A stretch of DNA of 41,337 bases from the NCBI GenBank assembly GCA_947631265.1, contig CANRKQ010000004.1:1-41337 (forward strand), given 5' to 3'. The position numbers were made by a program, and so were the translations under genes. Source of the DNA: an uncultured Clostridia bacterium. GTDB taxonomy: Bacteria; Bacillota; Clostridia; Oscillospirales; Ruminococcaceae. Positions 33,830-41,337 of the stretch are shown here, one piece after another (position 1 is the stretch's first letter; each line of letters begins with the position of its first letter). Below the pieces are notes generated by a model. The model did not search any database and had not been told where the DNA came from. It was given only the letters and a program-made list of their open reading frames with translations.

Positions 33830-34879
33830 ATGAAATTCCGGTTGCTGTGTTTTTTTCTTGTTTTAATAATGAGTATGGGATTGTTCGGATGTAATGAAAA
33901 AAAGAAGGGAAATGAGGATGATAATACTTCAATTTCCTCCGCAGCCGCGGCTGGTACTCAGACGGACAATAAGAAAACAGATGTAAAGGTTAAAAATTCA
34001 AAAAAGACCAGCAAGACAACTACTACCACGACCGGAACGAGAGAGTATAATCCGACAAAAATCAATACAAATAACCTTATCGGGTACAGCTTTTCGATGA
34101 AGGGATTTGACAAGGTCACAAGCATAAAGGATTTTTATAATTATATAGATGAACTTCAAAAGCTTATTACAAATTGCAGTTTCAATATGTCTTTCAGCTA
34201 TGAGAATATGGATACAGGCGCGTCTGTGAGCTATAACGATACAAACAGATTTGCGACCTGCAGTACTATAAAAACTCCTTTTGTAGCGTCGCTTTTAAAA
34301 TCGGGTATAGACTTAAATGAAAAGGTCAAAAAAACCACTAATTGGTCGGGAGACTATGGTGTTGTTGCACAGGCTGAGATGGGTACTGAATTTACTGCAA
34401 GACAGCTTATAAAATACACAATCCAGCGAAGTGATAATACTGCTTATTACAATCTTGTTAAGCATTTCGGTTATGCACGGTTCAACAGCGATTTATACTC
34501 CGTCGGAGCAAACTTTTCTCTTGGCAGCTCGTGGATTTTTACATATTGTACAAGCGCTGATATGCTAAAATGCTATAAGGAAATTTACAAATACGGAGAA
34601 AAAACCAAGAGAGGTAAATGGCTGACCGAACTTATGACCGATACTGATGTAAACAGGCAGATAGGAAAAGCTCTTGACAAAAAGTACAAGGTGTCTCAGA
34701 AGTACGGTTCTGACTGGAGCGAGCAGCAGTATCATGACTGCGCTATAGTTTATGCCGATTCGCCGTTTGTTCTTTGTATTTTTACAAACCAATATCCCGA
34801 AACCGATCAAAGCGATAAGGTGTTTAAAGAAATTGCTGACATTATTGACAGAATCAATAATGTTATATATATTAAATAA
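33830..34879 (+). CDS. Serine hydrolase lipoprotein, class A beta-lactamase/DD-peptidase-like
   Basis: 349 aa. Signal peptide with lipobox LFGC (C21), then a Lys/Thr/Ser-rich linker to about residue 80, then a penicillin-recognising serine domain: CSTIK carries the SxxK motif (S145, K148) and RSDNTAYY the SDN motif (201-203). The third motif, usually KTG, seems to be KYG (291-293). The Glu166 element (ExxLN) of true class A beta-lactamases is not found at the expected spacing after SDN. That pattern favours a DD-carboxypeptidase-like or non-hydrolytic penicillin-binding role over antibiotic hydrolysis, an inference from motifs only. GTGAGGAAAGG precedes the start. It lies 42 bp after the GH2 gene and 15 bp before the GH26-like gene. 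Confidence 0.82.
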   Translation: MKFRLLCFFLVLIMSMGLFGCNEKKKGNEDDNTSISSAAAAGTQTDNKKTDVKVKNSKKTSKTTTTTTGTREYNPTKINTNNLIGYSFSMKGFDKVTSIKDFYNYIDELQKLITNCSFNMSFSYENMDTGASVSYNDTNRFATCSTIKTPFVASLLKSGIDLNEKVKKTTNWSGDYGVVAQAEMGTEFTARQLIKYTIQRSDNTAYYNLVKHFGYARFNSDLYSVGANFSLGSSWIFTYCTSADMLKCYKEIYKYGEKTKRGKWLTELMTDTDVNRQIGKALDKKYKVSQKYGSDWSEQQYHDCAIVYADSPFVLCIFTNQYPETDQSDKVFKEIADIIDRINNVIYIK

Positions 34880-34894
34880 TTCGGAGGTAATCTA

Positions 34895-36334
34895 ATGGAA
34901 GAAATTAAAATGTATTCATTGCATATGGGAAAGGCAAAATGTGCTGTTGATCTGGGCGACGGCTCTGAAAGAGGGGAATATGTAAATCAGGATTATATTC
35001 TGAACAGAATGGGCAGACCGCACAGAAGTATCAGTCTGATGTACTGCTACTATCCTCTTGATAAGGAGTGGCCGGGCAGAATTTCAGAGGTTATGAAGGA
35101 CGCTGATATCTCATTTCAATGGGACTACCCGTATGATGATTATTTTACATATAAGGGTGGACTCGGGGGAACGACCGACGATGAGCCGTTCACTTATATG
35201 AGAGATGTTCGCCGTCACGGACAAGACGTTACACTGACCTTAACGATAGACCCTAATATTACAGACGAGCATTTGATTGCGATAGCTGAGGATTTAAAGC
35301 CATTCGGAAGAATGTTTCTGAGAATAAATCACGAGGCGACGGGCAACTGGTTCAGCTTTAACAAGAGATGCTCATATCAGGAGGTTGCCGATTTCTATTG
35401 CAGATTTAACAGGATTTTGAAAGAACACGCCCCTAATGTTCAGACAATTCTATGCATAGGCGGAATAGAGGATACTAACAAAGAGGAAATAGAGAAAGAG
35501 GCTGAATTTACTCAGGCAGTTAAGGAAACCGACATATGGTCGGTAGATAAATATATGGCTCTCCATTGGGGCTGGCCTTATGATGTTGCCGAAAAGGGCG
35601 GTAACACTCACAAGAGATATAATGTAGACTCTATTTATGATCTTACAAAAATGTCGTTTGAGAGATTTAAATACTTAAACGGCGGCGTTGAAAAGCCTAT
35701 GGTTATGAGTGAGTTCAATGCTGACGGAGATGTTACAGGACCTTATGATCAGGCAAAAATGGTCAAGGAGTTCTGTGACAGACTAAAAAGAGAGAATGCA
35801 ACGTGGTTCAGCGGATTTACATTCTATCAGTTCCGTGACAGGGGACGTTTAGGACTGGAAATTCAAGACCCTAACAATGTAGATGTCGGTATTGAACAGC
35901 CTTGTATGAGTACATATAAGGAAATAATACACGATGATTATTTCTATCCGGAAATGACTGTTGGAGATGAGATTTCTCTTCCCTGTACTCTTCGCTGGGG
36001 AGGTTCTGAGGACTCAGACGGAATTGCAATACCTCTTCATTTTGAGAAGAATCCGCATTTCTGCGAGCTTGTCTTCGATGCCGATGATGAATCTAATCTT
36101 ATGTTTGAGCTCAATGGTAAATGGTTTTACAAATCCCCCGAGGCTAAGACTATTGATATGATGAGCGCTTTCTTTGAAAAGCCTCTGAACGGCGAGTGCG
36201 ATATGACGCTTAAGATCTTTGCGCCTCCGGCAAGCGGTGAAAACGATTTGTCGATAGAGGACGGTCTTTTCAATTCATATACTACAATTAAAAAGCTACC
36301 TAAAATAAGAATAAGATTTGAACCTATAGAATAA
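34895..36334 (+). CDS. GH26-like clan GH-A glycoside hydrolase
   Basis: 479 aa, cytoplasmic (no signal peptide). The N-terminal two thirds look like a (beta/alpha)8 barrel: FLRINHEATGNWFSF resembles the GH26 acid/base region (E147), and MVMSEFNADGD near residue 273 fits the nucleophile strand (E273). The C-terminal part (about 350-479) is beta-rich and could be a small accessory domain. Candidate activities include beta-mannanase or a related beta-glycanase/glycosidase acting on imported oligosaccharides, in line with the GH2 gene two positions upstream. GGAGG lies seven nt before the ATG. The family is less certain than the fold class. The operon ends in the tandem repeats and terminator. 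Confidence 0.65.
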   Translation: MEEIKMYSLHMGKAKCAVDLGDGSERGEYVNQDYILNRMGRPHRSISLMYCYYPLDKEWPGRISEVMKDADISFQWDYPYDDYFTYKGGLGGTTDDEPFTYMRDVRRHGQDVTLTLTIDPNITDEHLIAIAEDLKPFGRMFLRINHEATGNWFSFNKRCSYQEVADFYCRFNRILKEHAPNVQTILCIGGIEDTNKEEIEKEAEFTQAVKETDIWSVDKYMALHWGWPYDVAEKGGNTHKRYNVDSIYDLTKMSFERFKYLNGGVEKPMVMSEFNADGDVTGPYDQAKMVKEFCDRLKRENATWFSGFTFYQFRDRGRLGLEIQDPNNVDVGIEQPCMSTYKEIIHDDYFYPEMTVGDEISLPCTLRWGGSEDSDGIAIPLHFEKNPHFCELVFDADDESNLMFELNGKWFYKSPEAKTIDMMSAFFEKPLNGECDMTLKIFAPPASGENDLSIEDGLFNSYTTIKKLPKIRIRFEPIE

Positions 36335-36335
36335 A

Positions 36336-36575
36336 CCAGCGAACCGCTGGAGGCTCTGCCGCCTTTGAGAAGTAAGATAAATGTTAGAGATTGAGCAACG
36401 GCGGGTTTGCATTTGGTTTAAAGGAATAAATTCGACCAGCGAGCCGCTGGAGGCTCTTCCGCCTTTGAGAAGTAAGATAAATATTAGAGGCTGAGCAACG
36501 GCGGGTCAGTATTTTTAATAAAGGAAAAATTTGACCAGCGAACCGCTGGGGATTCTGCCGTATCCGTTACCGCCT
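36336..36575 (+). repeat. Three tandem copies of a ~100-bp structured repeat
   Basis: Copies begin at 36336, 36436 and 36535, so the period is 100 then 99 bp; the third is partial. Each starts with the hairpin CCAGCG-NNN-CGCTGG, whose stem is identical in all three while the loop varies (AAC, AGC, AAC). Copies 1 and 2 continue with CCGCCTTTGAGAAGTAAGAT and GAGCAACGGCGGG, so CCGCC and GGCGG can pair across the unit. Copy 3 runs into a terminator with a related stem (ACCGCCTTTAGGAA). Together with the terminator this fills most of the 408-bp gap between the GH26-like gene and recJ. Confidence 0.9.
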
Positions 36576-36606
36576 TTAGGAAGATTTCCTAGGGCGGTTA
36601 TTTTTG
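36569..36606 (+). terminator. Terminator of the GH2 operon
   Basis: ACCGCCTTTAGGAA pairs with TTCCTAGGGCGGT (12-13 bp, one bulged T, one G-U), followed by TATTTTTGTG. It ends the repeat array. Confidence 0.85.
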
Positions 36607-36682
36607 TGTAATGTGTAATTTATTATATAATAAGACAAGCTTTGCTAAAGTTTTTGCAGAAATGTTCTCTGTTAGCCATTTG

Positions 36683-36711
36683 TTGCAAAGCAGGAAGAAT
36701 AGTGATATAAT
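36683..36711 (+). promoter_or_regulatory. Promoter of recJ-rel
   Basis: TTGCAA (36683-36688), 17 bp ending in TGA (extended -10), perfect TATAAT (36706-36711), 32 nt before the recJ start. Confidence 0.8.
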
Positions 36712-36742
36712 ATATTATTAATAGCTGAGAAAGGAAAGTTAT

Positions 36743-38758
36743 ATGAAACGCTGGGAAATAAAAAAGCCTGATCCTCAAAAGGTTGATGAAATTTTAAAAA
36801 AAAGCGATTTAACATCATTGTGCGCTGAAGTTTTAGTGTCAAGAGGTTACGATACTATGGAAATGCTTGTCGATTTTTTCAAAAACGACGAGCTGTCAGA
36901 CCCTATGCTGTTAAAGGATATGCCGCAGGCAGTTGAGGTTATTTCCCGGGCAATGTATAACGGAGAGCTTATATGCGTGTATGGGGACTATGATTGTGAC
37001 GGTGTAACTTCTACCACAATTTTGTTGAATTACCTCGATTTCAACGGAGCTAAAACTATGTATTACATTCCCGACCGGGAAGAGGGATACGGTATCAACA
37101 AAGCCGCAGTCGATAAGCTCAAGGAGCAGGGAGTTTCTCTAATAATTACCGTAGATAACGGAATTTCAGCAATAGAGGAGTCAAAGTATATAAAAGAGCT
37201 TGGAATTAAGCTTGTTATAACCGACCATCACCAGCCGAATGATGAACTTCCCGTAGCTGACGCAGTAGTCAATCCCCATCGTGAGGATTGCCCGTCGCCG
37301 TTTAAGGATTTAGCGGGAGTAGGCGTGGTGTTCAAGCTATGCGCTGCGCTTGACGGAGATTACTCTATTGTTTCTGAGCAGTTTTCCGACCTTGTAGCTA
37401 TTGGAACTATTGCAGATATTGTTCCTCTAAGGGGAGAAAACAGAAGTCTTGTCAAGACGGGATTGAGTATGTTTGAAAACAGCGAGAATTACGGCTTACT
37501 ATATTTGCTTGAAAAGTGCGGAATAAATAAGAGCAGAGTTACATCAGACTCTGTGGCGTATGGAATTTCTCCTAGGATCAACGCAGCGGGTAGGTTCGGT
37601 TCTGCATCAACTGCGGTAGAGGCTCTGATTTCGGAGGATGAAAGCGCAAAATTTGATATTGATAAGCTTATTTTGCTCAATAACCAGAGAAAAGAAACTG
37701 AGAGAATTATACTTAAGAGTATTTTTGAATATATAGATTCAAATCCTGATATATTAAATGAAAAGGTGTTGGTAATAAGCGGAAAGGGCTGGCATCACGG
37801 GGTAATAGGAATAGTATCTGCGAAATTAACGGAGCTTTACGGAAAGCCCAACTTTATAATTACAGTAGACGATAATGGAATAGGCAGGGGTTCGGCAAGG
37901 AGCTTTGAAGGGTTTAATATTTACAAATGTCTTAAATTCTGTGAAGACGCCTTAATTAGATACGGCGGACATAACTGTGCAGGAGGTTTTACGATAAAGG
38001 CTGATAAAATACCTCAGTTTTCAAAAATGGTTTCGGCATTTGCTGGGAAATGCGATAGCTTAAGCGGTATGGTAATTACAGCCGATAAGCTGCTCGAGGC
38101 TAAGGACTTTGACATTAATATGGCGAATAGCTTAAGTATTCTTGAGCCGTTCGGCGAGGGAAACAAAATGCCGGTATTTGCAATAATAGGCGCTGTTGTC
38201 AGAAAGATCATTCCTCTGTCGCAGGGCAAACATACAAAAATAGAATTTTCATATGACGGAATTGTTCAGACTGCGCTTTTGTTTTCAAGACCTGCGTCAA
38301 TGCTTTCGTTTAATGCGGGAGATAAGATTGATATGCTTGTAAATATGGCGGTTACTGAGTATAACGGAAAAAATCAGTTATCTGTAAAGGTTGTTGATTA
38401 CAGAAATCACGGTGTTTCGGCAAATAAATATTTTGCGGCAAAATTCTGTTACGAGGCATATAAAAGGGGTGAACCTGTGCCTGTAAATGTCGTTCACCGA
38501 GTAAAGCCGTCAAGAGATGAGCTGGTAAGGATTTATAAATACATTAAGGCTATAAAACGCGTGTCTATTGATAAACTGTTTATGAAATTCAATACGCAGT
38601 CGATGAATTATTTTAAACTCCGCATATGCTTAGACGCATTTAACGAGCTGGGATTGATAAAGCTTATAGCGTCGAGACAGGAGGTACATATAGTTGAAGT
38701 GTCAAAAAAGGTTGATCTTTCTGAATCGACTGTATTGAATAAAATATATTCTTTATAA
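36743..38758 (+). CDS. recJ: Single-stranded-DNA-specific exonuclease RecJ
   Basis: 5'-3' ssDNA exonuclease for recombination and mismatch/base excision repair (671 aa). DHH-family motifs: YGDYDCDGVTSTTIL (motif I), ITVDNGISA (II), ITDHHQPNDEL (III, the DHH), and PRINAAGRFGSAS. The DHHA1 domain has GRGSARSFEGFNI and RYGGHNCAGGFTI. OB-fold and C-terminal Firmicute-type extension follow (VHRVKPSRDELVRIYKYI). GAAAGGAAAG precedes the start. rel follows after 28 bp with no terminator, so recJ and rel are one operon. The apt gene usually found between them in Firmicutes is missing here. Confidence 0.96.
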   Translation: MKRWEIKKPDPQKVDEILKKSDLTSLCAEVLVSRGYDTMEMLVDFFKNDELSDPMLLKDMPQAVEVISRAMYNGELICVYGDYDCDGVTSTTILLNYLDFNGAKTMYYIPDREEGYGINKAAVDKLKEQGVSLIITVDNGISAIEESKYIKELGIKLVITDHHQPNDELPVADAVVNPHREDCPSPFKDLAGVGVVFKLCAALDGDYSIVSEQFSDLVAIGTIADIVPLRGENRSLVKTGLSMFENSENYGLLYLLEKCGINKSRVTSDSVAYGISPRINAAGRFGSASTAVEALISEDESAKFDIDKLILLNNQRKETERIILKSIFEYIDSNPDILNEKVLVISGKGWHHGVIGIVSAKLTELYGKPNFIITVDDNGIGRGSARSFEGFNIYKCLKFCEDALIRYGGHNCAGGFTIKADKIPQFSKMVSAFAGKCDSLSGMVITADKLLEAKDFDINMANSLSILEPFGEGNKMPVFAIIGAVVRKIIPLSQGKHTKIEFSYDGIVQTALLFSRPASMLSFNAGDKIDMLVNMAVTEYNGKNQLSVKVVDYRNHGVSANKYFAAKFCYEAYKRGEPVPVNVVHRVKPSRDELVRIYKYIKAIKRVSIDKLFMKFNTQSMNYFKLRICLDAFNELGLIKLIASRQEVHIVEVSKKVDLSESTVLNKIYSL

Positions 38759-38786
38759 TTTTAAAATACAAGTACTGAGGTGAACT

Positions 38787-40982
38787 ATGGCTAATTCAAA
38801 AAACTATTCAATTGATCTTCTGATAGAAAAAATAACCAGCGAGGATAAAAAGTATGATCTGGATAAAATCACGCGCGCATACGAGCTTGCTGAGAAAAGC
38901 CATGAGGGTCAGATGCGCGATTCGGGTGAGCCTTATATAACTCACCCTATTGCTGTTGCTCTGATAGCTATTGACCTCGGAATGGATACAGATTCTATTT
39001 CGGCAGCGCTTTTGCACGATGTTGTAGAGGATACGGATATCACTATCGAACAGGTTAGAAGCGAGCTTGGTCCTGACGTCGCTATGCTTGTAGACGGTCT
39101 GACAAAGCTGAGAAAGATTCCTCTTGCGACAAAAGAGGAGCAGCAGGCAGAGAATGTGCGAAAGATAATTCTTGCAACAAGCCAGGATATAAGAGTTATT
39201 ATTATAAAGCTGTGCGACAGACTTCATAATATGCGCACTCTGCAATACAGAACTGACGCTAAGAGAAGAACTACTGCTCTTGAAACTATGAACATATATG
39301 CGCCTATAGCTCACAGGCTGGGAATACAGTCAATAAAAGAGGAAATAGAGGATCTTTCATTTCAGTATCTGGATCCGTATGCCTATGAGGAAATAGACAA
39401 ACAGATGAATATGCGCAAGGAAAAGCGTGTGGAGCTCATTGAAAAGATAAAGGATAAAATAAGGGCAAGGCTTAGCGCTGAGTTTGACCCTGTTCCCGAA
39501 ATTGAGGGAAGAGTAAAAAGCAACTACGGCATTTACAAAAAGATATTCCGGGACGGAAAGGATATAGATCAGATTTACGATAAGTACGCGGTGAGGATTA
39601 TTGTAAATACAGTTACAGAGTGTTACGGCGTTCTGGGAATAATCCACGAGATGTTCAATCCTATCCCTAACAGATTCAAGGACTATATTTCTACGCCTAA
39701 ACCCAACATGTATCAGTCGCTGCACACAACGGTTATCGGACGGGAGGGCATACCATTTGAGGTTCAGATAAGAACATGGGATATGCATCATACCGCTGAA
39801 TACGGAATTGCCGCACATTGGAAATACAAAGAGGGAATTACTAAAAAGGATAAAAACGACGAGCGTCTTGCGTGGATAAGAAAAATTCTGGAGACTCAGA
39901 AGGAAGCCGACGACGTTGAGGAGATCGTGAGAACGATTAAAAACGATCTTGCTCCAGAAGACGTTTTTGCCTATACACCGAAGGGAGATATGATCTCTCT
40001 GCCTGTTGATTCTACAGTAATTGACTTTGCGTATGCTATTCACACGCAGGTAGGCCACAAAATGATAGGCGCTAAGGCTGACAATAAAATGGTTTCTATC
40101 GACCATAAAATTCAGACAGGCGAAATTATAGAGATATTGACCTCCAACAATGAGAATCACGGACCCAGCAGGTCGTGGCTCGATATAGCAAAGACGAACG
40201 ATGCAAAGTCAAAAATACGCTCTTGGTTTAAGAAAGAACGTCGTGAGGAGAATATCATTGAGGGTAAAGCAGAGCTTGAGCGTGAGTTCAAGAGAAATTT
40301 CATTCATGTGCCAGAGAACGATTTAGAGGAATTTCTTGCTGCCGATATGAAACGTCATAACTGCGACAGTCTGGACAGCTTTTATGCGGCAATCGGATAC
40401 GGCGGAGTTCAGTTGCACAAGGTTATAAGGAGATTAAAGGACGAATACACGAAGAAATATGCAAAGCCTTCTGATATTGACAAATCGTCTATTGATGTTC
40501 AAAACGACGCCGGCAAGAGCAACTCATCGGGTGTAATCGTTGACGGAATAAGCGATTGTCTGGTTAAGTTTGCTGCCTGCTGTTCGCCGCTGCCGGGAGA
40601 CGATATTGTGGGCTTTATAACCAAAGGACATGGGATTTCCGTTCACAAGAGAGATTGTGTGAATTTCATAAATCAGACCAAGGCGGAGGAAAACAAGCAT
40701 AGATGGGTTTCTGTGCATTGGGCAGAGGAGAGAAACACATCATACTTTAGAGCGACGCTTGATTTGGTCGCGTATAACAGAATGGGTCTGCTTGCGGATA
40801 TTTCAAACGTTCTGGCGGCTATAAAAATACCTATGCACGAGGCTGCGGCAAGGGAGCTTAAAAACGGCAATGCAAATGTAATTGTCACTATTAGTGTTGC
40901 AGGAAAAGAGCAGCTCGAAAATGTAATATCAAGGCTTATGAAAATCGATAGTATTATTTCTGTTGACAGAACGGGTAAATAA
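38787..40982 (+). CDS. rel: Bifunctional (p)ppGpp synthetase/hydrolase Rel
   Basis: Makes and degrades the stringent-response alarmone ppGpp (731 aa, usual length). HD hydrolase domain about 30-200: PYITHPIAVALI, LLHDVVEDTD. Synthetase domain about 235-350: YAVRIIVN, and NRFKDYISTPKPNMYQSLHTTV, where RFKD is the form seen in bifunctional enzymes, not the EXDD of synthetase-only RelA. TGS domain about 390-455: DVFAYTPKGDMISLPVDST. The Cys-rich conserved region has KFAACCSPLPGDDIVGF. ACT domain about 655-731 at the C terminus. GAGGTGA lies five nt before the ATG. Both catalytic halves look intact. Confidence 0.97.
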   Translation: MANSKNYSIDLLIEKITSEDKKYDLDKITRAYELAEKSHEGQMRDSGEPYITHPIAVALIAIDLGMDTDSISAALLHDVVEDTDITIEQVRSELGPDVAMLVDGLTKLRKIPLATKEEQQAENVRKIILATSQDIRVIIIKLCDRLHNMRTLQYRTDAKRRTTALETMNIYAPIAHRLGIQSIKEEIEDLSFQYLDPYAYEEIDKQMNMRKEKRVELIEKIKDKIRARLSAEFDPVPEIEGRVKSNYGIYKKIFRDGKDIDQIYDKYAVRIIVNTVTECYGVLGIIHEMFNPIPNRFKDYISTPKPNMYQSLHTTVIGREGIPFEVQIRTWDMHHTAEYGIAAHWKYKEGITKKDKNDERLAWIRKILETQKEADDVEEIVRTIKNDLAPEDVFAYTPKGDMISLPVDSTVIDFAYAIHTQVGHKMIGAKADNKMVSIDHKIQTGEIIEILTSNNENHGPSRSWLDIAKTNDAKSKIRSWFKKERREENIIEGKAELEREFKRNFIHVPENDLEEFLAADMKRHNCDSLDSFYAAIGYGGVQLHKVIRRLKDEYTKKYAKPSDIDKSSIDVQNDAGKSNSSGVIVDGISDCLVKFAACCSPLPGDDIVGFITKGHGISVHKRDCVNFINQTKAEENKHRWVSVHWAEERNTSYFRATLDLVAYNRMGLLADISNVLAAIKIPMHEAAARELKNGNANVIVTISVAGKEQLENVISRLMKIDSIISVDRTGK

Positions 40983-41155
40983 CTAAATAACAAGAGCTGC
41001 GTTGTATCATCTGCTGTCAATATTAGCTTTTTTCAATGATAAATATTGCATAATGGCAGGCGTTATATTGCTTAGTCTTTCCAATATTTTCAGTATATCT
41101 GCAATATTTTTACCTAATAAATATCTAATTAATAAGCTGCAAAGGAGATAAAACA

Positions 41156-41337
41156 ATGAAAATAATAAAGCTAAAACCGCTGAGTGAAATTGGTACTAAT
41201 TCGTATATTGTTGAAACTGAAAGTAAAAATGCTGTTTTGATTGACGCACCTGCTGACGCGGATTATATAATTTCTCAGCTGAGGGAATACGGACTTAACC
41301 TGAAAAAGATATTGCTTACGCACGGGCATATTGACCA
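41156..41337 (+). CDS. MBL-fold metallohydrolase, N-terminal part (runs off the window)
   Basis: Only the first 60 codons are present: MKIIKLKPLSEIGTNSYIV, then VLIDAPADADYI and LLTHGHIDH, the HxHxDH metal motif of the metallo-beta-lactamase fold (glyoxalase II-like group). AAAGGAG lies eight nt before the ATG. A gene of this family commonly follows rel in Firmicutes. The gap of 173 bp after rel has no strong terminator. Too short for the ORF track. Confidence 0.85.
   Translation, partial: MKIIKLKPLSEIGTNSYIVETESKNAVLIDAPADADYIISQLREYGLNLKKILLTHGHID

Noticed and set aside
33830-34879. Antibiotic-resistance beta-lactamase
   Set aside because: The deacylation Glu element is not seen and KTG is altered, so only a penicillin-recognising serine hydrolase call is justified.
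36381-36495. Short open frame running across repeat copies 1-2 (MLEIEQRRV...)
   Set aside because: The 100-bp period is not a multiple of three, so the frame shifts between copies; no ribosome binding site. Hairpin repeats explain the conservation better than coding.
36336-36575. CRISPR array
   Set aside because: Only three units of ~100 bp, near-identical along their whole length instead of short repeats with unique spacers, and no cas genes nearby.
38808-41020. Long antisense ORFs opposite rel (168, 267, 64 and 115 aa)
   Set aside because: They are shadows of the rel coding sequence; rel shows full-length domain order and motifs, the antisense frames show none.
1-41337. Phage, integrative element or insertion sequence
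   Set aside because: No transposase, integrase, recombinase or phage structural gene, and no attachment-site duplication at the tRNA-Leu.

Overview
The window looks like a chromosomal segment of a low-GC, Gram-positive, spore-forming anaerobe of the Clostridia, most likely a Ruminococcus-like member of the Oscillospiraceae. The evidence is a sigma-A gene next to dnaG, a T-box leader on pheST, an AbrB-type regulator, several sporulation genes (spmA, spmB, a spoVB-like flippase, spoVAD, spoVAE, a pdaA-like deacetylase), strong GGAGG ribosome binding sites, and a secreted GH5 cellulase-like enzyme with FIVAR-like helical repeats and a lysine-rich C-terminal domain. The assignment rests on gene content and is not proven. 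No rRNA, phage, insertion sequence, integrase or CRISPR array is visible.

Layout. 0-9.7 kb (+ strand): an amidohydrolase and an orphan class I fumarase alpha subunit, tRNA-Leu(CAA), the T-box-controlled pheS-pheT operon, ireB, a PdaA-like lipoprotein and a large lipoprotein of unknown function. 9.8-14.6 kb (- strand): spmA-spmB, a SpoVB-like flippase, mazG, HU and rqcP, an order resembling the spoVT-yabM-mazG-yabO region of Bacillus/Clostridium but without yabP/yabQ. 14.6-15.1 kb: a short AbrB-like regulator with a zinc-ribbon tail behind a ~190-nt structured leader. 15.3-22.1 kb (- strand): the macromolecular synthesis block dgt-dnaG-rpoD with a degenerate GH25 protein, then yigZ, rpmE and a membrane-anchored unknown. 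22.3-27.5 kb (- strand): the GH5 enzyme behind an unusual 650-bp structured upstream region, and phosphoglucomutase. 27.7-30.2 kb: a LysR regulator converging on spoVAD-spoVAE. 30.4-36.6 kb (+ strand): a small tail-anchored unknown, then a probable three-gene operon of a GH2 enzyme, a serine beta-lactamase-like lipoprotein and a GH26-like enzyme, closed by three tandem ~100-bp structured repeats and a terminator. 36.7-41.3 kb (+ strand): recJ-rel and the start of an MBL-fold hydrolase.

How the parts fit: most genes are housekeeping (translation, replication initiation, stringent response, NTP hygiene) mixed with spore envelope and spore core functions and with carbohydrate degradation. The GH5, GH2, GH26-like and phosphoglucomutase genes would together serve plant-polysaccharide use, with GH5 acting outside the cell and GH2 and GH26-like acting inside (no signal peptides). 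No obviously complete new system was found. The strongest leads are the structured non-coding elements (the abrB leader, the GH5 upstream region with two small ORFs, the 100-bp tandem repeats) and several enzymes with altered catalytic motifs (the GH25-like protein, the beta-lactamase-like protein).
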